A stretch of DNA of 64,000 nt from Neocallimastix lanati (nom. inval.) (lineage: Eukaryota > Neocallimastigomycota > Neocallimastigomycetes > Neocallimastigales > Neocallimastigaceae): the NCBI GenBank assembly GCA_016946835.1, contig JACVTC010000122.1:1-64000 (forward strand), given 5' to 3'. Each line of letters opens with the position of its first letter. Positions within the stretch are counted from its first letter, which is position 1. The translations under genes and the position numbers were made by a program. Shown here piece after piece: positions 11,433 to 21,674 of the stretch. Below the pieces are notes generated by a model. That model was not told the origin of the DNA. It searched no databases and saw nothing but the letters and a program-made list of their open reading frames with translations.

Positions 11433-12121
11433 TGTTAAAATTAAGATATAAAATAGTTTTATGATTAATAACGTTACTAGGTTAATATGTTGAATTATAT
11501 ATTAATAATCCAACAATAATTAATTAATAATAATATAAAAATAATATAAGATAAATAGTTAAGTTATTTAAACACTTAATATCTAAGAATATTTTAAATA
11601 ATAATTTCTTTGAAGGATTTATGAAAATATTTATTTATTGAATTATTAGTATATAATTATTGTAAATACAATAACCTTACAAAGAACATAAAAGATAGAT
11701 TTTTACATCTTTCTTTTATACTTTGTAAGTTACATAATAATAGTATTTAATTATAAGATAATAATAATATAGTAAAATGAATATTAATAAAATATTAAAA
11801 TAATAACAATATCGATATGTTTAAAATATTTAATATAATTAAATAAATTTAATTTGTATAATTAATTTGAATAATTAAAAATAGTAATTAATATATATGA
11901 TATAAACATATATATAAACATAATATAAATAAATACATGTGACGTCATATGTAAATAATTGAAATTATTAATATAAATCTTATTTATTAATATTTCCAGA
12001 ATTATTAGGCCTAAGATAATTCTTTAAATACTAAATAAGAATTTATATTAATTATTAATTAAATGTATATTGAAATGTGAATAACTGAAATTGAGATTTC
12101 AATTCAGTTATAATTTCAACA
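11433..12121. repeat. SOLO-3: solo LTR nested in the GYP-2 LTR
   Basis: A 689-bp block starting TGTTAAAATT and ending AATTTCAACA interrupts the GYP-2 LTR exactly, with the duplication TATTA at 11428-11432 and 12122-12126. TG..CA ends, a 5-bp duplication and no coding content indicate a solo LTR left by recombination between the two LTRs of a lost element. The family is unknown, since no matching internal region lies in the window. Confidence 0.85.
11676..11729. repeat. Inverted repeat inside SOLO-3
   Basis: Outer arms CTTACAAAG/CTTTGTAAG plus a mostly paired inner segment (ATAAAAGATAGA with TCTTTCTTTTAT) can form a hairpin with arms of about 22 bp. The role is unknown. Confidence 0.6.
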
Positions 12122-12163
12122 TATTAATATTATAAACTTAAATTATTATGAAAATTATAGTAT
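12122..12163 (+). repeat. GYP-2 5' LTR, middle segment
   Basis: Continues the GYP-2 LTR after SOLO-3 and ends in AGTAT (12159-12163), the target duplication of GYP-4. That word recurs at 32000-32004, where the LTR resumes. Confidence 0.88.
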
Positions 12164-12179
12164 TGTAACGAAATCCTCC
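12164..12179 (+). repeat. GYP-4 5' LTR, first bases
   Basis: TGTAACGAAATCCTC matches the start of the intact 3' LTR at 31354. The remainder of this LTR lies at 19318-19947, beyond SOLO-5 and GYP-6. Confidence 0.8.
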
Positions 12180-13202
12180 TGGTAGACTCGGGGTTGACAC
12201 TTAGATATTTAAAATCAAGCAGGGGGGGACGGGTATTACCCTGCTTTGATTTTAAAAAAAAATAAATCTTTCTTTATTAAAAATTATTTATTTTTTTTAT
12301 TAATATAAAAGTTTTTTTTTTTTTTATTTAAAGTACACATATTTAATTTTTAAGAAATTGTTACAATATTTATATTTTTTTATAAATTTAAAGTATAATT
12401 AATTGTTTATAATTTAAGTAATTTTATAGAATTATTGAATTAATTTTATATCAATAATTCATTTTTGTTTTAATTTTTATAAATATAATAATATAATATT
12501 CAAATATAATTTAATTAAAAATAATTATAAAATAAATATATAGAAAATAGTTTTTACTATTTTCTTTGATATTTTTAAGTTAAATAAATTGTTTTTAAAG
12601 ATTAATATAATAAATTTAATAATCTTTAATTATTTTAAATAATACTTGTAATTATTTTCAAAATAAAATAAAATTTTTATAATATTTAATTAATAAATTT
12701 GATAATATTTAAATAATAATTTTTATAATAAGTAAAAATTTTTAATAATAATTTTTAATAATAAATTTAATTAATAATCTTAATAATTTTATAATAATAT
12801 TTAATAGTTATAATAAATAAATTTTTATAATAATATTTAATAATTTTAATAATTTTATAATATTAATAATTTATAATAATTTTTAGAATAATATTTAATT
12901 AATAATTTTAATAATTTTATAATAATTTTTATAATAATATTTAATTAATATTTTTAATAATTTAGTATCTTAAAAGTATAATTTTAATATTTACAATTGT
13001 ATTTTAATATATACATATATTTAATAATATAACAATAAAGTGATTAATTAAAATTTATTTACATTATTTACAAATTAAAATTAATTTATATCAAAATAAA
13101 TTAAATTTACAATGAGGTTTAGGTTATGAAGAATATAGGAAAGTACAATTTAGTAAAGAATTATTAATAATAAAATAAAGGTTATTAATTCATTCTTTAC
13201 CA
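12180..13202. mobile_element. SOLO-5: candidate solo LTR or non-autonomous insert
   Basis: A 1023-bp noncoding block with ends TGGTA..TACCA, flanked by CTCC at 12176-12179 and 13203-13206. It separates the first bases of the GYP-4 LTR from the rest. It starts with a relatively GC-rich head (TGGTAGACTCGGGGTTGACAC) and is otherwise A/T-rich. No second copy exists in the window, so solo-LTR status is inferred from ends and duplication only. Confidence 0.55.
12211..12253. repeat. G-rich hairpin in SOLO-5
   Basis: Arms AAAATCAAGCAGGG (12211-12224) and CCCTGCTTTGATTTT (12239-12253) pair with one bulged T around a loop containing G-runs (seven G at 12222-12228). It stands out sharply from the A/T background. 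A structural or termination role is possible but not shown. Confidence 0.7.
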
Positions 13203-13206
13203 CTCC

Positions 13207-13807
13207 TGGTACAGGACTTTTGAAATTGATGGATGTATAATAATATATTGGTAAATAGATAGTAGACGTATAAAAATTACGAAAAACTTATACAATATTT
13301 ATTTATTTATTTATTGATTATTTATTAATTTATTTATTTAAAAATTTATTTAACTATATATTATTCATCCATTTATTTATTTGTTCATTTATTTATTTAT
13401 TCCTCCATTACATAAAAAAAGAAAAGAGAGAGATTTAAAATAATATTATTACAAAATATTTTATAAATTTTGGTAATACATTGATTAGTTAAAAATAATT
13501 TTGTGTAACAATAAAATAATAATAAAATTTTAGATATGAATATTAATAATAAAAATAATAAAAAAATTTATAATATAAAATAAAATTTATCAAATGTATA
13601 ATAAAAATATAATAAGAATATAATAAAATATTTATTTTATAGCAAAATATTAATAATTAATAATATATATATTTATATAATAATAAAGGAAATATTGATA
13701 AAGTTAATAAAGATAATAATTAATTAATAAAATAGATTTAAAACATATTTATATGGAGAAATATTAAAATTATTATAATTTAAGGTATTTGGGTAAATAC
13801 CGTATCA
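13207..13807 (-). repeat. 3' LTR of GYP-6 (element on minus strand)
   Basis: 601 bp, a near-perfect copy of 18715-19313. Contains TTTATTTA-rich stretches and a CATCCATTTATT block shared by both copies. Confidence 0.93.
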
Positions 13808-13845
13808 TGATGCCCCCGTTAAGTTTAGACTTCGTCCCTTGAAGT

Positions 13846-16800
13846 CTATACTTCATATAGTCTGTATGGTACAATGTTCTTTAAGTGAACATTTCTCTCA
13901 GCGATTTCATTAGTTACAGGATCGCAAAGTGTGACCGTGTTAAATTTCTTCTTAACTATTTTCATAGGGCCAAGGAAGAATGGGTCTAATTTTCTTCGGT
14001 TAATAAGTTTGACAAGGACAAGATCACCAGGGTTATATTCAGCCTTCATTCTCTTCATTTGTTTTCGCCTGTCTTCCCATAACTTGTTAGCAGTATTAAT
14101 GTTGTTAATGGCTTCTTTAATCCAGGCATAATGTTTAGTAAATCTTCTTATTAAAAATTCTTCTTCACTTTCGTATTCTTCTTTCTTGTCTAAGTTCAGT
14201 GTTAATTCAAAGGGTTGTAAATCGCGACGTCCATATAACAACTCAAAACTGGAAAACTTAGTAGTTTCATTCTTACAGGTGCGAATAGCCCATAAAGCGC
14301 TTGGTAGCATCTCATCCCAAATGGTAGTGTTGCGATTACAAAGAATTCTCAAGTACTTGCCAATTTCTTTATTTCTATTTTCGACTTCGCCGTTGGATTC
14401 TGGATGGTATGTTGTAATATAGTGTACGTAAACTCCATACAAGTCGAGAAAAGCTTTCGTTTTGTCCGAACAGAATTGGGGTCCATTGTCCGTTATTAAA
14501 ATCTCAGGCGTTCCATGTCGAGCAAAGACTTTGGATAGAAATTGGATAACGTCATCTGATTCAATGTTCTTAGTGGGTTCAGCTTCAACCCACTTAGTCA
14601 GGTAATCTACTAAAACTATAATGTATTGATTACCTTTCTGAGTAACTGGTAGAGGTCCTACAATGTCTAGACCTACCTTGGTAAATGGAAGACCGGGTTT
14701 CGTGGCTGTATCTTCAGGTTGATAGTTAAATGTTTGTGGCTTAAAGAGTTGACAAGTTTTACAGGTCCTGACCATGTATTTAACATCTTGTATCATGTTG
14801 GTCCAATAGTAATCTCTTTTCAAGCGGTTGTATGTCTTGAAAGTACCTTCGTGACCGATACCATGGGCCTTAAGAATAAGTTTGACTTTTCCTCTGGGTT
14901 ATCTATAACTTTTCTTAGCATTCCATTGTCTTTATAAAATTTTTCTCCATTCATTAAAGTAAACTTGTCTTTTAATAGATTTAATAAGTTGTTTTCATCT
15001 GTTTCACTATTTACACTCACGGTTGTAGTTGCTAATATATCGCTTTTGATGGATGGCATCCTCGAGAGAGCGTCTGCGATAACATTCTTTTTACCAGGTT
15101 CATATTGAACACGAACCTTCAACATTGATAAGAGTAATACCCAGCGCGTTTGCCTTGCGTTGTTGGGTTCTTTGGAGGTGAATAAACTAACTAGTGGTTT
15201 GTGGTCTGTATAGAGGATAGTGGAACAGTTATTGCTAGAGATGTAAGGTTTGAATTTCTTTACGCTATAGAATGCAGCTGTTCCTTCTAAGTTGGTGATA
15301 GAGTAATTCTTTTCGGAAGATTTTAATGAACGGCTAATGAAATGGATGGGTTTTTCCTTACCATCTTCCTCTTTTTGTAATAGAACGCCACCGATACCAT
15401 CATAAGAGGCGTCTGTACGGATGATGAAAGGCTTTTCGAAGTCAGGCATAATTAATATAGGTGCCTTCACAAGTCTATCTTTAAGTTCTTGGAAGCTGTT
15501 TTCTTGTTCTGTATTCCATTCGAAATCAGTACCCTTTTTCAGCAGTTTATATAGTGGTCTAGCCATCTTCGCAAAGTTGAATATAAATTTTCTGTAGTAG
15601 CCTACAGCACCTAAAAAGGACCGTAGTTGAGTTATATTCTTGGGAGGCAACCAGTTGTGAATAATTTCAGTTTTTCCTGGGATTGGAGCAACTCCTTCAA
15701 CTGATAAAATATGTCCAAGAAGTTCTACTTTTTTCTTGAAAAAGTGACATTTTTCTAAGTTTATCTTCAATCCGTTGTTCTTGATTATTGTAAAGACTTT
15801 TCTTAAATCTTGGATGTGTTCTTCAATTGATGGTGAGAATATCACCAAGTCATCTATATAAACGAACATGCATACTCCAATTAGCGGGAAGAAAATTCTG
15901 TTCATTTCCCTCTGAAAAGTACCAGGAGCATTGCATAGTCCGAACGGCATCACCCGGAATTGGTAGTTCCCAAACATAGTGGTAAAAGTGGTCTTGGGAA
16001 TGTCTTCTTTATTCATTGGAATTTGGTGAAAGCCGGAGAATAAATCTATAGTAGTAAAGACCATAACCTTCCTTCCAATAGAAAATAAAATACTATCGAT
16101 AATTGGTAACGCGTAGGAATCTTTGATGGTAACATTGTTCAGCTTACGGTAGTCCACGCACATCCTCCACTTTTTATTTTTCTTGAGGACGAGTACTACT
16201 GGAGACGACCAAGGGGAGCTGGATGGCTCTATCAACTTGTTTTTTATAAGTTTTGTTATTTCTTGCTTTAGAGCTTGAATTTGAACTTTGGACAACCGGT
16301 ATCCTTTCTGCTTGATCGGCTTTGCATTTTCTATTAATTGAATGGTATGTGGAAGCAGTTTCGTTGGCTGGAGTTCATCAATTTTGATTGCTAAGATGAT
16401 GATGAATTCATGAAATAGTGAGTTAACTTTTCTTCTGTATTTTCTTGGTAATTCATCCAATACTTTGTTCAACAACTCTTGTTTCTTTAAGGGTCCGTCT
16501 TTAACTTCTTCAATTTGATCTGTTTCATCATGGTAGTTCTCATCTTTAACCTTATTTACAAGACAGAAGGCATAAGAGCTTGATGCATCTTTATTGTTGG
16601 TAAGATTGTGATTCTCATTATCGTCACTCTCCTTCGATTCTTCCTCATCAGTCCCTAAAGGAGACACACGATCCCATGATTCTTCACTGAGCATCTTGCA
16701 TAAGTGATTGTCGATAGGATGTACGAATAATTTATTGTCTTTTAATGTATTGAACCCTATAAGTATATCGAAGATATTTTTATCATTTTCAACAACTCTA

Positions 16801-17684
16801 AATACATCTTTAATTGTGGTATCCCCAATTTTGACATCCAATAGATAGAGTTCTGAATCCAATTTCTTCTCAGAGAAAATTTGTACAATATTATTATTTG
16901 TGTACCCCATTGGTACCAAGTTTTGTTTTTCTTTTATCCTTGTTAAGTAATTCTTTGTCACCAAGTTTAAGCTAGCACAGGTATCCAAGAAAGCTATACC
17001 TTCAATCCCATAAACATAACATTTTGTACTGGCGATATCACTTCTTGAAATAGTGGATAGAACTATTTCGTTTAGAGATTGTCCTTGAGTATTGCTGTCC
17101 TTTAGCTTAAGTAGTTTAACTAGTTCCGATCTAAGCTTAGGACTTATATCTAATAGCTGTGTGATGGAGATATTAGCTAGTTTGTTGTTTAAGTCATCAG
17201 AGATATCATAACTGTTCTTTCCTTCCATCAAGGCTATATGTTTTTCGGTAGATGTCCTTTTAGATTTGACTTCTTCAGCTTTATCACTAGGAAGTTTTCC
17301 TTTTGTTACTTCTTTAGATTGATCATCTCTTGATGGATGAGTACTTGTTTCAGTTTCTTCTATTATTTCTTTTTCTTTATCTAATTTGGTTTTTCTTTTC
17401 AAGGACTTGATGGATGGCTGAGCTATCACAGAAAGGTCAATTTCTTCAAGCTTTTCTGTAGTAGTAGGTGTAGACACTGGTGATTCAAACTCCATAGTAG
17501 TATCCTGAGTATTTGTTGCAGCTTTTCCTTTCCTAGATTTTTCTTTTGAAGAGTATGGGGTTTCTGCCATACTATTATTCTTTTTCTTTCTTCTTACTAC
17601 CGCTGCTAATATGTCATTATTTGGAACTAGTGGTAAATGGTTCTTTTCGTTGGTTTGATTAAAGGAAGTTTCCCTTCTTCCTTT
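13846..17684 (-). pseudogene. GYP-6 pol region (protease, RT, RNase H, integrase)
   Basis: Read leftward: a Ser/Lys/Glu-rich leader, a retropepsin-like segment with FLDTCASLNLV near 17.0 kb, reverse transcriptase ([26 protein letters not shown], and a YIDD box) around 15.85-16.2 kb, RNase H (IIRTDASYDGIGGVLLQ) near 15.4 kb, an integrase finger CKTCQLF near 14.75 kb, and an integrase core (VGLDIVGPLP, TDNGPQF, HPESNGEVENRN) at 14.35-14.7 kb. The tail has NRRKLDPFFLGPMKI near 13.95 kb. The frame is -1 to gag and stays open back to the gag stop. It is nearly whole, with about one break. Confidence 0.9.
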
Positions 17685-17696
17685 TATCAGTTTAAA
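17661..17696 (-). promoter_or_regulatory. -1 frameshift signal of GYP-6: slippery heptamer plus hairpin
   Basis: On the minus strand T-TTA-AAC (17696-17690) is in gag frame directly before the TGA stop (17689-17687). After five bases an 8-bp perfect stem AAAGGAAG/CTTCCTTT (17684-17677 with 17668-17661) closes an 8-base loop. Pol is in the -1 frame. I found no second stem, so this appears to be a simple hairpin rather than a pseudoknot. Confidence 0.75.
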
Positions 17697-18556
17697 GACT
17701 TATTTTCTTTTTGAAGTTGGCCTTTTTCTTCCATCTCTGCTAATTCCCTGGAAGAGTAAGGACATTGGTTTAAGTAGTGTCCCACTTGACCACATTTATA
17801 GCATTTTCTATTATTTTGTTGATGTGTGTTTGAATTATCTTGGCGTCTTCTAGTCTGTTCTTGATTTGACTTCAGTTTATTTTCTTTTACATACCTATAA
17901 TCGCTTCGGTCGTTATCCCTTGTGTTGTATTTTCGGTTACCAAAGCCCTTGAATGGATGACCTCCGTAGTTGACTTTATAATAATAAGGTTGGTTGGATT
18001 GAAATGTTGCTAAAACAGTTTCAGGCTTACGTAGGAAGTTTTCTTCAGCCCTTTCGGCTAGTTCGGCTTCTTCGAAGGCATCCTCCAGATCATAACACCT
18101 TTGGGTGATTACTTGAGACCTTGCATAAGGTCTACTAGCAATGGATTCAATGTAATCGTCTACCGTAATGAAAGATTGGTATAGTTTGGAAAGACTATTA
18201 TAAAGCTTTTTGTACCTCCAGTTAAAGTTTTGAATACTTTCACCCTTTCTGATTCTAAGTTTCTGGAGTCTCTTGCATTTTTCCTGGGGAGTAACTTCAA
18301 GTGCATCTTCTATAGCCTTTTTCATCTGGTCGATGGATGGATACTTCTTTCCCCCTTCTTCGTCGGTAGTTACTAAGTCTTGTAGTATACCTCTTAGTTT
18401 GCCTTCCACACATTCCATAGCCCAGGAATGTATGTTCATAGGTTCAGTGATGTTTGCTAGTCTCATGATCCTAGCAAATTCATCACCCCAAGAATCCACA
18501 TCTCTTGCTGTTTCGTTTAGACGAGGTAGAATCTCTTCGAGTTCCCTGATCTTCAT
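17687..18556 (-). CDS. GYP-6 gag
   Basis: 289-codon structural protein of the element, intact in frame. The central region carries a retrotransposon gag domain (for example SWAMECVEGKLRGILQDL, then FNWRYKKLYNSL). The C-terminus has a single zinc knuckle CYKCGQVGHYLNQC that binds element RNA, preceded by a basic Arg/Asn-rich linker. It starts 159 bases from the 5' LTR and ends in the recoding signal leading into pol. It is unlike GYP-1 and GYP-2 gag outside the knuckle. Confidence 0.88.
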   Translation of the reverse strand: MKIRELEEILPRLNETARDVDSWGDEFARIMRLANITEPMNIHSWAMECVEGKLRGILQDLVTTDEEGGKKYPSIDQMKKAIEDALEVTPQEKCKRLQKLRIRKGESIQNFNWRYKKLYNSLSKLYQSFITVDDYIESIASRPYARSQVITQRCYDLEDAFEEAELAERAEENFLRKPETVLATFQSNQPYYYKVNYGGHPFKGFGNRKYNTRDNDRSDYRYVKENKLKSNQEQTRRRQDNSNTHQQNNRKCYKCGQVGHYLNQCPYSSRELAEMEEKGQLQKENKSLN

Positions 18557-18714
18557 TTCTTTAGTTTTTTTTTTTTTTTCTGTTTTATTTTATTTGCTTT
18601 ATTATTATTATTATTATTTCGTTTATAATATTTTATTTAATCTTCTTTCTTTTTTACTATCTATTAATGTTTCATATTATTATACTTTGGTCCTGCATAG
18701 CTCGCCAGAAATTA

Positions 18715-19313
18715 TGGTACAGGACTTTTGAAATTGATGGATGTATAATAATATATTGGTAAATAGATAGTAGACGTATAAAAATTACGAAAAACTTATA
18801 CAATATTTATTTATTTATTTATTGATTATTTATTAATTTATTTATTTAAAAATTTATTTAACTATATATTATTCATCCATTTATTTATTTGTTCATTTAT
18901 TTATTTATTCCTCCATTACATAAAAAAAGAAAAGAGAGAGATTTAAAATAATATTATTACAAAATATTTTATAAATTTTGGTAATACATTGATTAGTTAA
19001 AAATAATTTTGTGTAACAATAAAATAATAATAAAATTTTAGATATGAATATTAATAATAAAAATAATAAAAAAATTTATAATATAAAATAAAATTTATTA
19101 AATGTATAATAAAAATATAATAAGAATATAATAAAATATTTATTTTATAGCAAAATATTAATAATTAATAATATATATTTATATAATAATAATGGAAATA
19201 TTGATAAAGTTAATAAAGATAATAATTAATTAATAAAATAGATTTAAAACATATTTATATGGAGAAATATTAAAATTATTATAATTTAAGGTATTTGGGT
19301 AAATACCGTATCA
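18715..19313 (-). repeat. 5' LTR of GYP-6 (element on minus strand)
   Basis: 599 bp, paired with 13207-13807. On the minus strand a possible primer site TGGCGAGCTATGCAGG lies about seven bases past its inner end; the tRNA is not identified. Confidence 0.92.
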
Positions 19314-19317
19314 CTCC

Positions 19318-19947
19318 CTCAGTAAAATTAGAAACTTGGTTCAATGGTTAGTTACGTTGACCATGACCGATACTTCATGGGTTCGATTCACATCTCAACT
19401 CATTTTGCATTAATAATTATTTTATTAATTATTTTATTAATTATTAATAATATCTTCTTGAATATTCTTTCTGTATAAAATTATAGAAAGTTAAAGATTC
19501 TTTCGGTTCGTAATTCAACCGAAATGAATTTAGAAATTCTTATTATATAAATTATTTTATTCTTTTTTGATAAGATTCATTTTCATCAATTAAAATCTAT
19601 ATTCTAGAAACTTTACATTATTAATTATTACAAACATATTTCTAAATATTTCTTTAAAATTATTTTTACATGTTAAAACTGTTTTTCCGTTAAAAGTATA
19701 AATAGTGCGAACTTCACGAATGAAAATATTTTTCTTCGTGCTTTTATTAATAATAATTAACGTATAAGTAATTCGAAATATTACCTTGTTGATTAATATT
19801 AATAATTACTTTAAATTTTATAATTAATAAAAAAATATTTCTAATAAAACGAATTATTTATACAGATAGTGTAAACCTATTGAGTTTTCTTCTTTTGTGT
19901 GTTTCTATACCCCGTCCCGCCGTTACAATAGAAGCACCTCCGTTACA
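19318..19947 (+). repeat. GYP-4 5' LTR, main segment
   Basis: Matches 31368-31999, ending CCGTTACA. Holds a TATAAATAG box at 19697-19705 and, 41 nt after its first base, GTGCTTTTAT at 19738-19747, the likely transcript start that can pair with the site just past the LTR. Differences from the 3' LTR cluster in the first 100 bases. Confidence 0.9.
19337..19389 (+). promoter_or_regulatory. tRNA-like A-box/B-box pair in the GYP-4 LTR
   Basis: TGGTTCAATGG (19337-19347) fits a Pol III A-box and GGTTCGATTC (19380-19389) a B-box, at tRNA-like spacing. The 3' LTR has the same pair (31389-31399 and 31432-31441). The acceptor stem does not pair and the T-arm is imperfect, so this is not a functional tRNA gene but may be tRNA-derived or an internal promoter. 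Confidence 0.5.
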
Positions 19948-19957
19948 ATAAAAGCAC
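19948..19957 (+). other. Putative self-priming site of GYP-4
   Basis: ATAAAAGCAC immediately follows the 5' LTR and is the exact complement of GTGCTTTTAT inside the same LTR (19738-19747); pairing can extend one base into the LTR end. In Tf1/sushi elements the transcript's own 5' end primes reverse transcription from such a site. Confidence 0.65.
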
Positions 19958-20762
19958 CTGCTAATCCAAGCCCTCAATACCTTTACGCTATCCCGCAGAC
20001 ATTCTATCGTACTTTTAGGAATTCATCTTTCTCAATATCTTTTGGCAATCGTTGGGTTTCTACTTTTACTATTCTACTATCAAAGAACAAATACCTACTC
20101 TTCCGGTTCTCTCTATCTTAGTCTAATAATCTTTGAATAAATCTTCTTATCTACTATCTCTTTAATACCGGACTTCTATATCTTTTAATCTCGGATTTTA
20201 TCTCCTCCCAAACGAATAATTACTGCCTATTGATTCCTATTCAAATTATCACCTTGTCTGTTTTGAGTTACCCTCACTATTATATAATTCAATCCTTTGT
20301 ATCTATTATATTACAGGACAATCCTAATCCTATGGTTGTTGAAATTAATTCTTATAACAAAAATTCTTGTACTACCCGATCAAATAATTCAAATTAAATT
20401 TGTACTACCCTATTAAGATAAAACTTGCATTACCTTAACCTTGTAAAAAAAAAAAAAAATTTTTAATTTTACTAAATAAAAAAAAATTAATAATTAGATA
20501 AATAATATTAAATTAATCTTGTATTACCTTAACCCTTTAAAATTAATTCAAATATTTACCAACAAAATTAATTTATAATTAAATTAATATTAAATTCATT
20601 TAGTAAGAAAAAATAAAATTTTTTAATTTTTAGATAAATATTTTAGATTAATTTAGTGAATAAATCAATTAGTTTTAGATAAAAAAAAAAAAAAAAAAAA
20701 AAAAAATTTTTTTTTTCATTTAATCTATCACAAAAATAATAATTTTTTTTAAATTAGCTTAG

Positions 20763-20799
<37 letters not shown>

Positions 20800-20864
20800 A
20801 TAATAATAATAATATTAATAATTATAATAATAATTTTTTATTTTTAATTATTTTAATAAATTAC
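19958..20864 (+). other. GYP-4 leader, left part
   Basis: A C/T-richer noncoding stretch (19960-20400) followed by A/T sequence with two A-runs of over 25. A TTACAG acceptor-like site occurs near 20320. It ends in ATTAC (20860-20864), the GYP-7 target duplication; the leader resumes at 27598. Confidence 0.65.
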
Positions 20865-21637
20865 TATAAAGTTTTGATTTAAAAAATAGATTATAAGTCA
20901 AAAATTATAATAACACTAAATAACACAAAAATGTTTTATAAACAAATAAGTTTTATTATATTTAGATTTTAAAATAATCTTTATTAATTATTAGTGTTAT
21001 TAACAATAAATCGTTAATAACAATTACATCGATTAAAATACATGAAATTTGGTTAACTATTTATATTTTTATCTTATTACATTTAGAATATATAATTCCT
21101 ATTGAATTATATTATCTAACTATTTATTTAAAAACAATACTAACCTAAACTAATAATAAATAATTAACTATTACTAAATAAAGAGAATTATAATTAATAA
21201 CTAAAATAAATATAAACAATTTCAATCGAGCTCATTTATTATTTATTTATTATTTAAATATTATTAATAAATTCTTATTATATTTTCTATTTAAAATTAA
21301 TATAAAAGTTGTCATAATTATTTAATATGATTTTAGCATAAAATGCCGCAAGTTTCAACATGACTAATTGCATAGTTTCATGTTGTTAATTTATCTTGTA
21401 AAAAACCTTAACTCTTATTATTTAAATTAAATTACATAAAAAGAAATGATTTTCAATTACTAGTTTCACAAGAGAAATTTTTAATTTATTAATATGATTG
21501 GGAAGAAGTCGAAGTTTTGTTTAAAATTATTTGCAATAATTTTATACACGTGATTTTTAATAAATTTATTTCAATTTTACTTAAATTTATGATTAAATTT
21601 AATTAAAATTTATAAAGATATTAATAATATCTTTACA
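20865..21637 (-). repeat. 3' LTR of GYP-7 (element on minus strand)
   Basis: On the minus strand it starts TGTAAAG and ends CTTTATA, so termini are TG..TA rather than TG..CA. Same length and, by eye, same sequence as 26820-27592. Carries the minus-strand TATAAATAG box at 21057-21065 and the 11-mer at 21017-21027. Confidence 0.93.
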
Positions 21638-21674
21638 ATCTCGCCCCTTAAGTCGAGCTCCTGCGAGATTAACT

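Larger units (their letters stand above)
13207..19313 (-). mobile_element. GYP-6: Ty3/gypsy element, nearly whole
   Basis: Minus-strand element with ~600-bp LTRs (TGGTAC..GTATCA on the plus strand), CTCC at 13203-13206 and 19314-19317, gag near the right LTR, pol to the left, and a purine tract (complement of 13808-13822) before its 3' LTR. The LTRs differ at about three places, indicating a young insertion. Coding region nearly whole, about one break. Integrase and RT resemble the GYP-1/GYP-2 lineage but gag and LTRs differ. No chromodomain is seen. Confidence 0.92.

Noticed and set aside
13931-14937. Plus-strand frames over the GYP-6 integrase region
   Set aside because: Antisense shadows of a clearly recognisable minus-strand integrase.
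19330-19410. Functional tRNA gene at the start of the GYP-4 LTR
   Set aside because: A- and B-box words are present but acceptor strands do not pair and the T-stem has a mismatch in both LTR copies.
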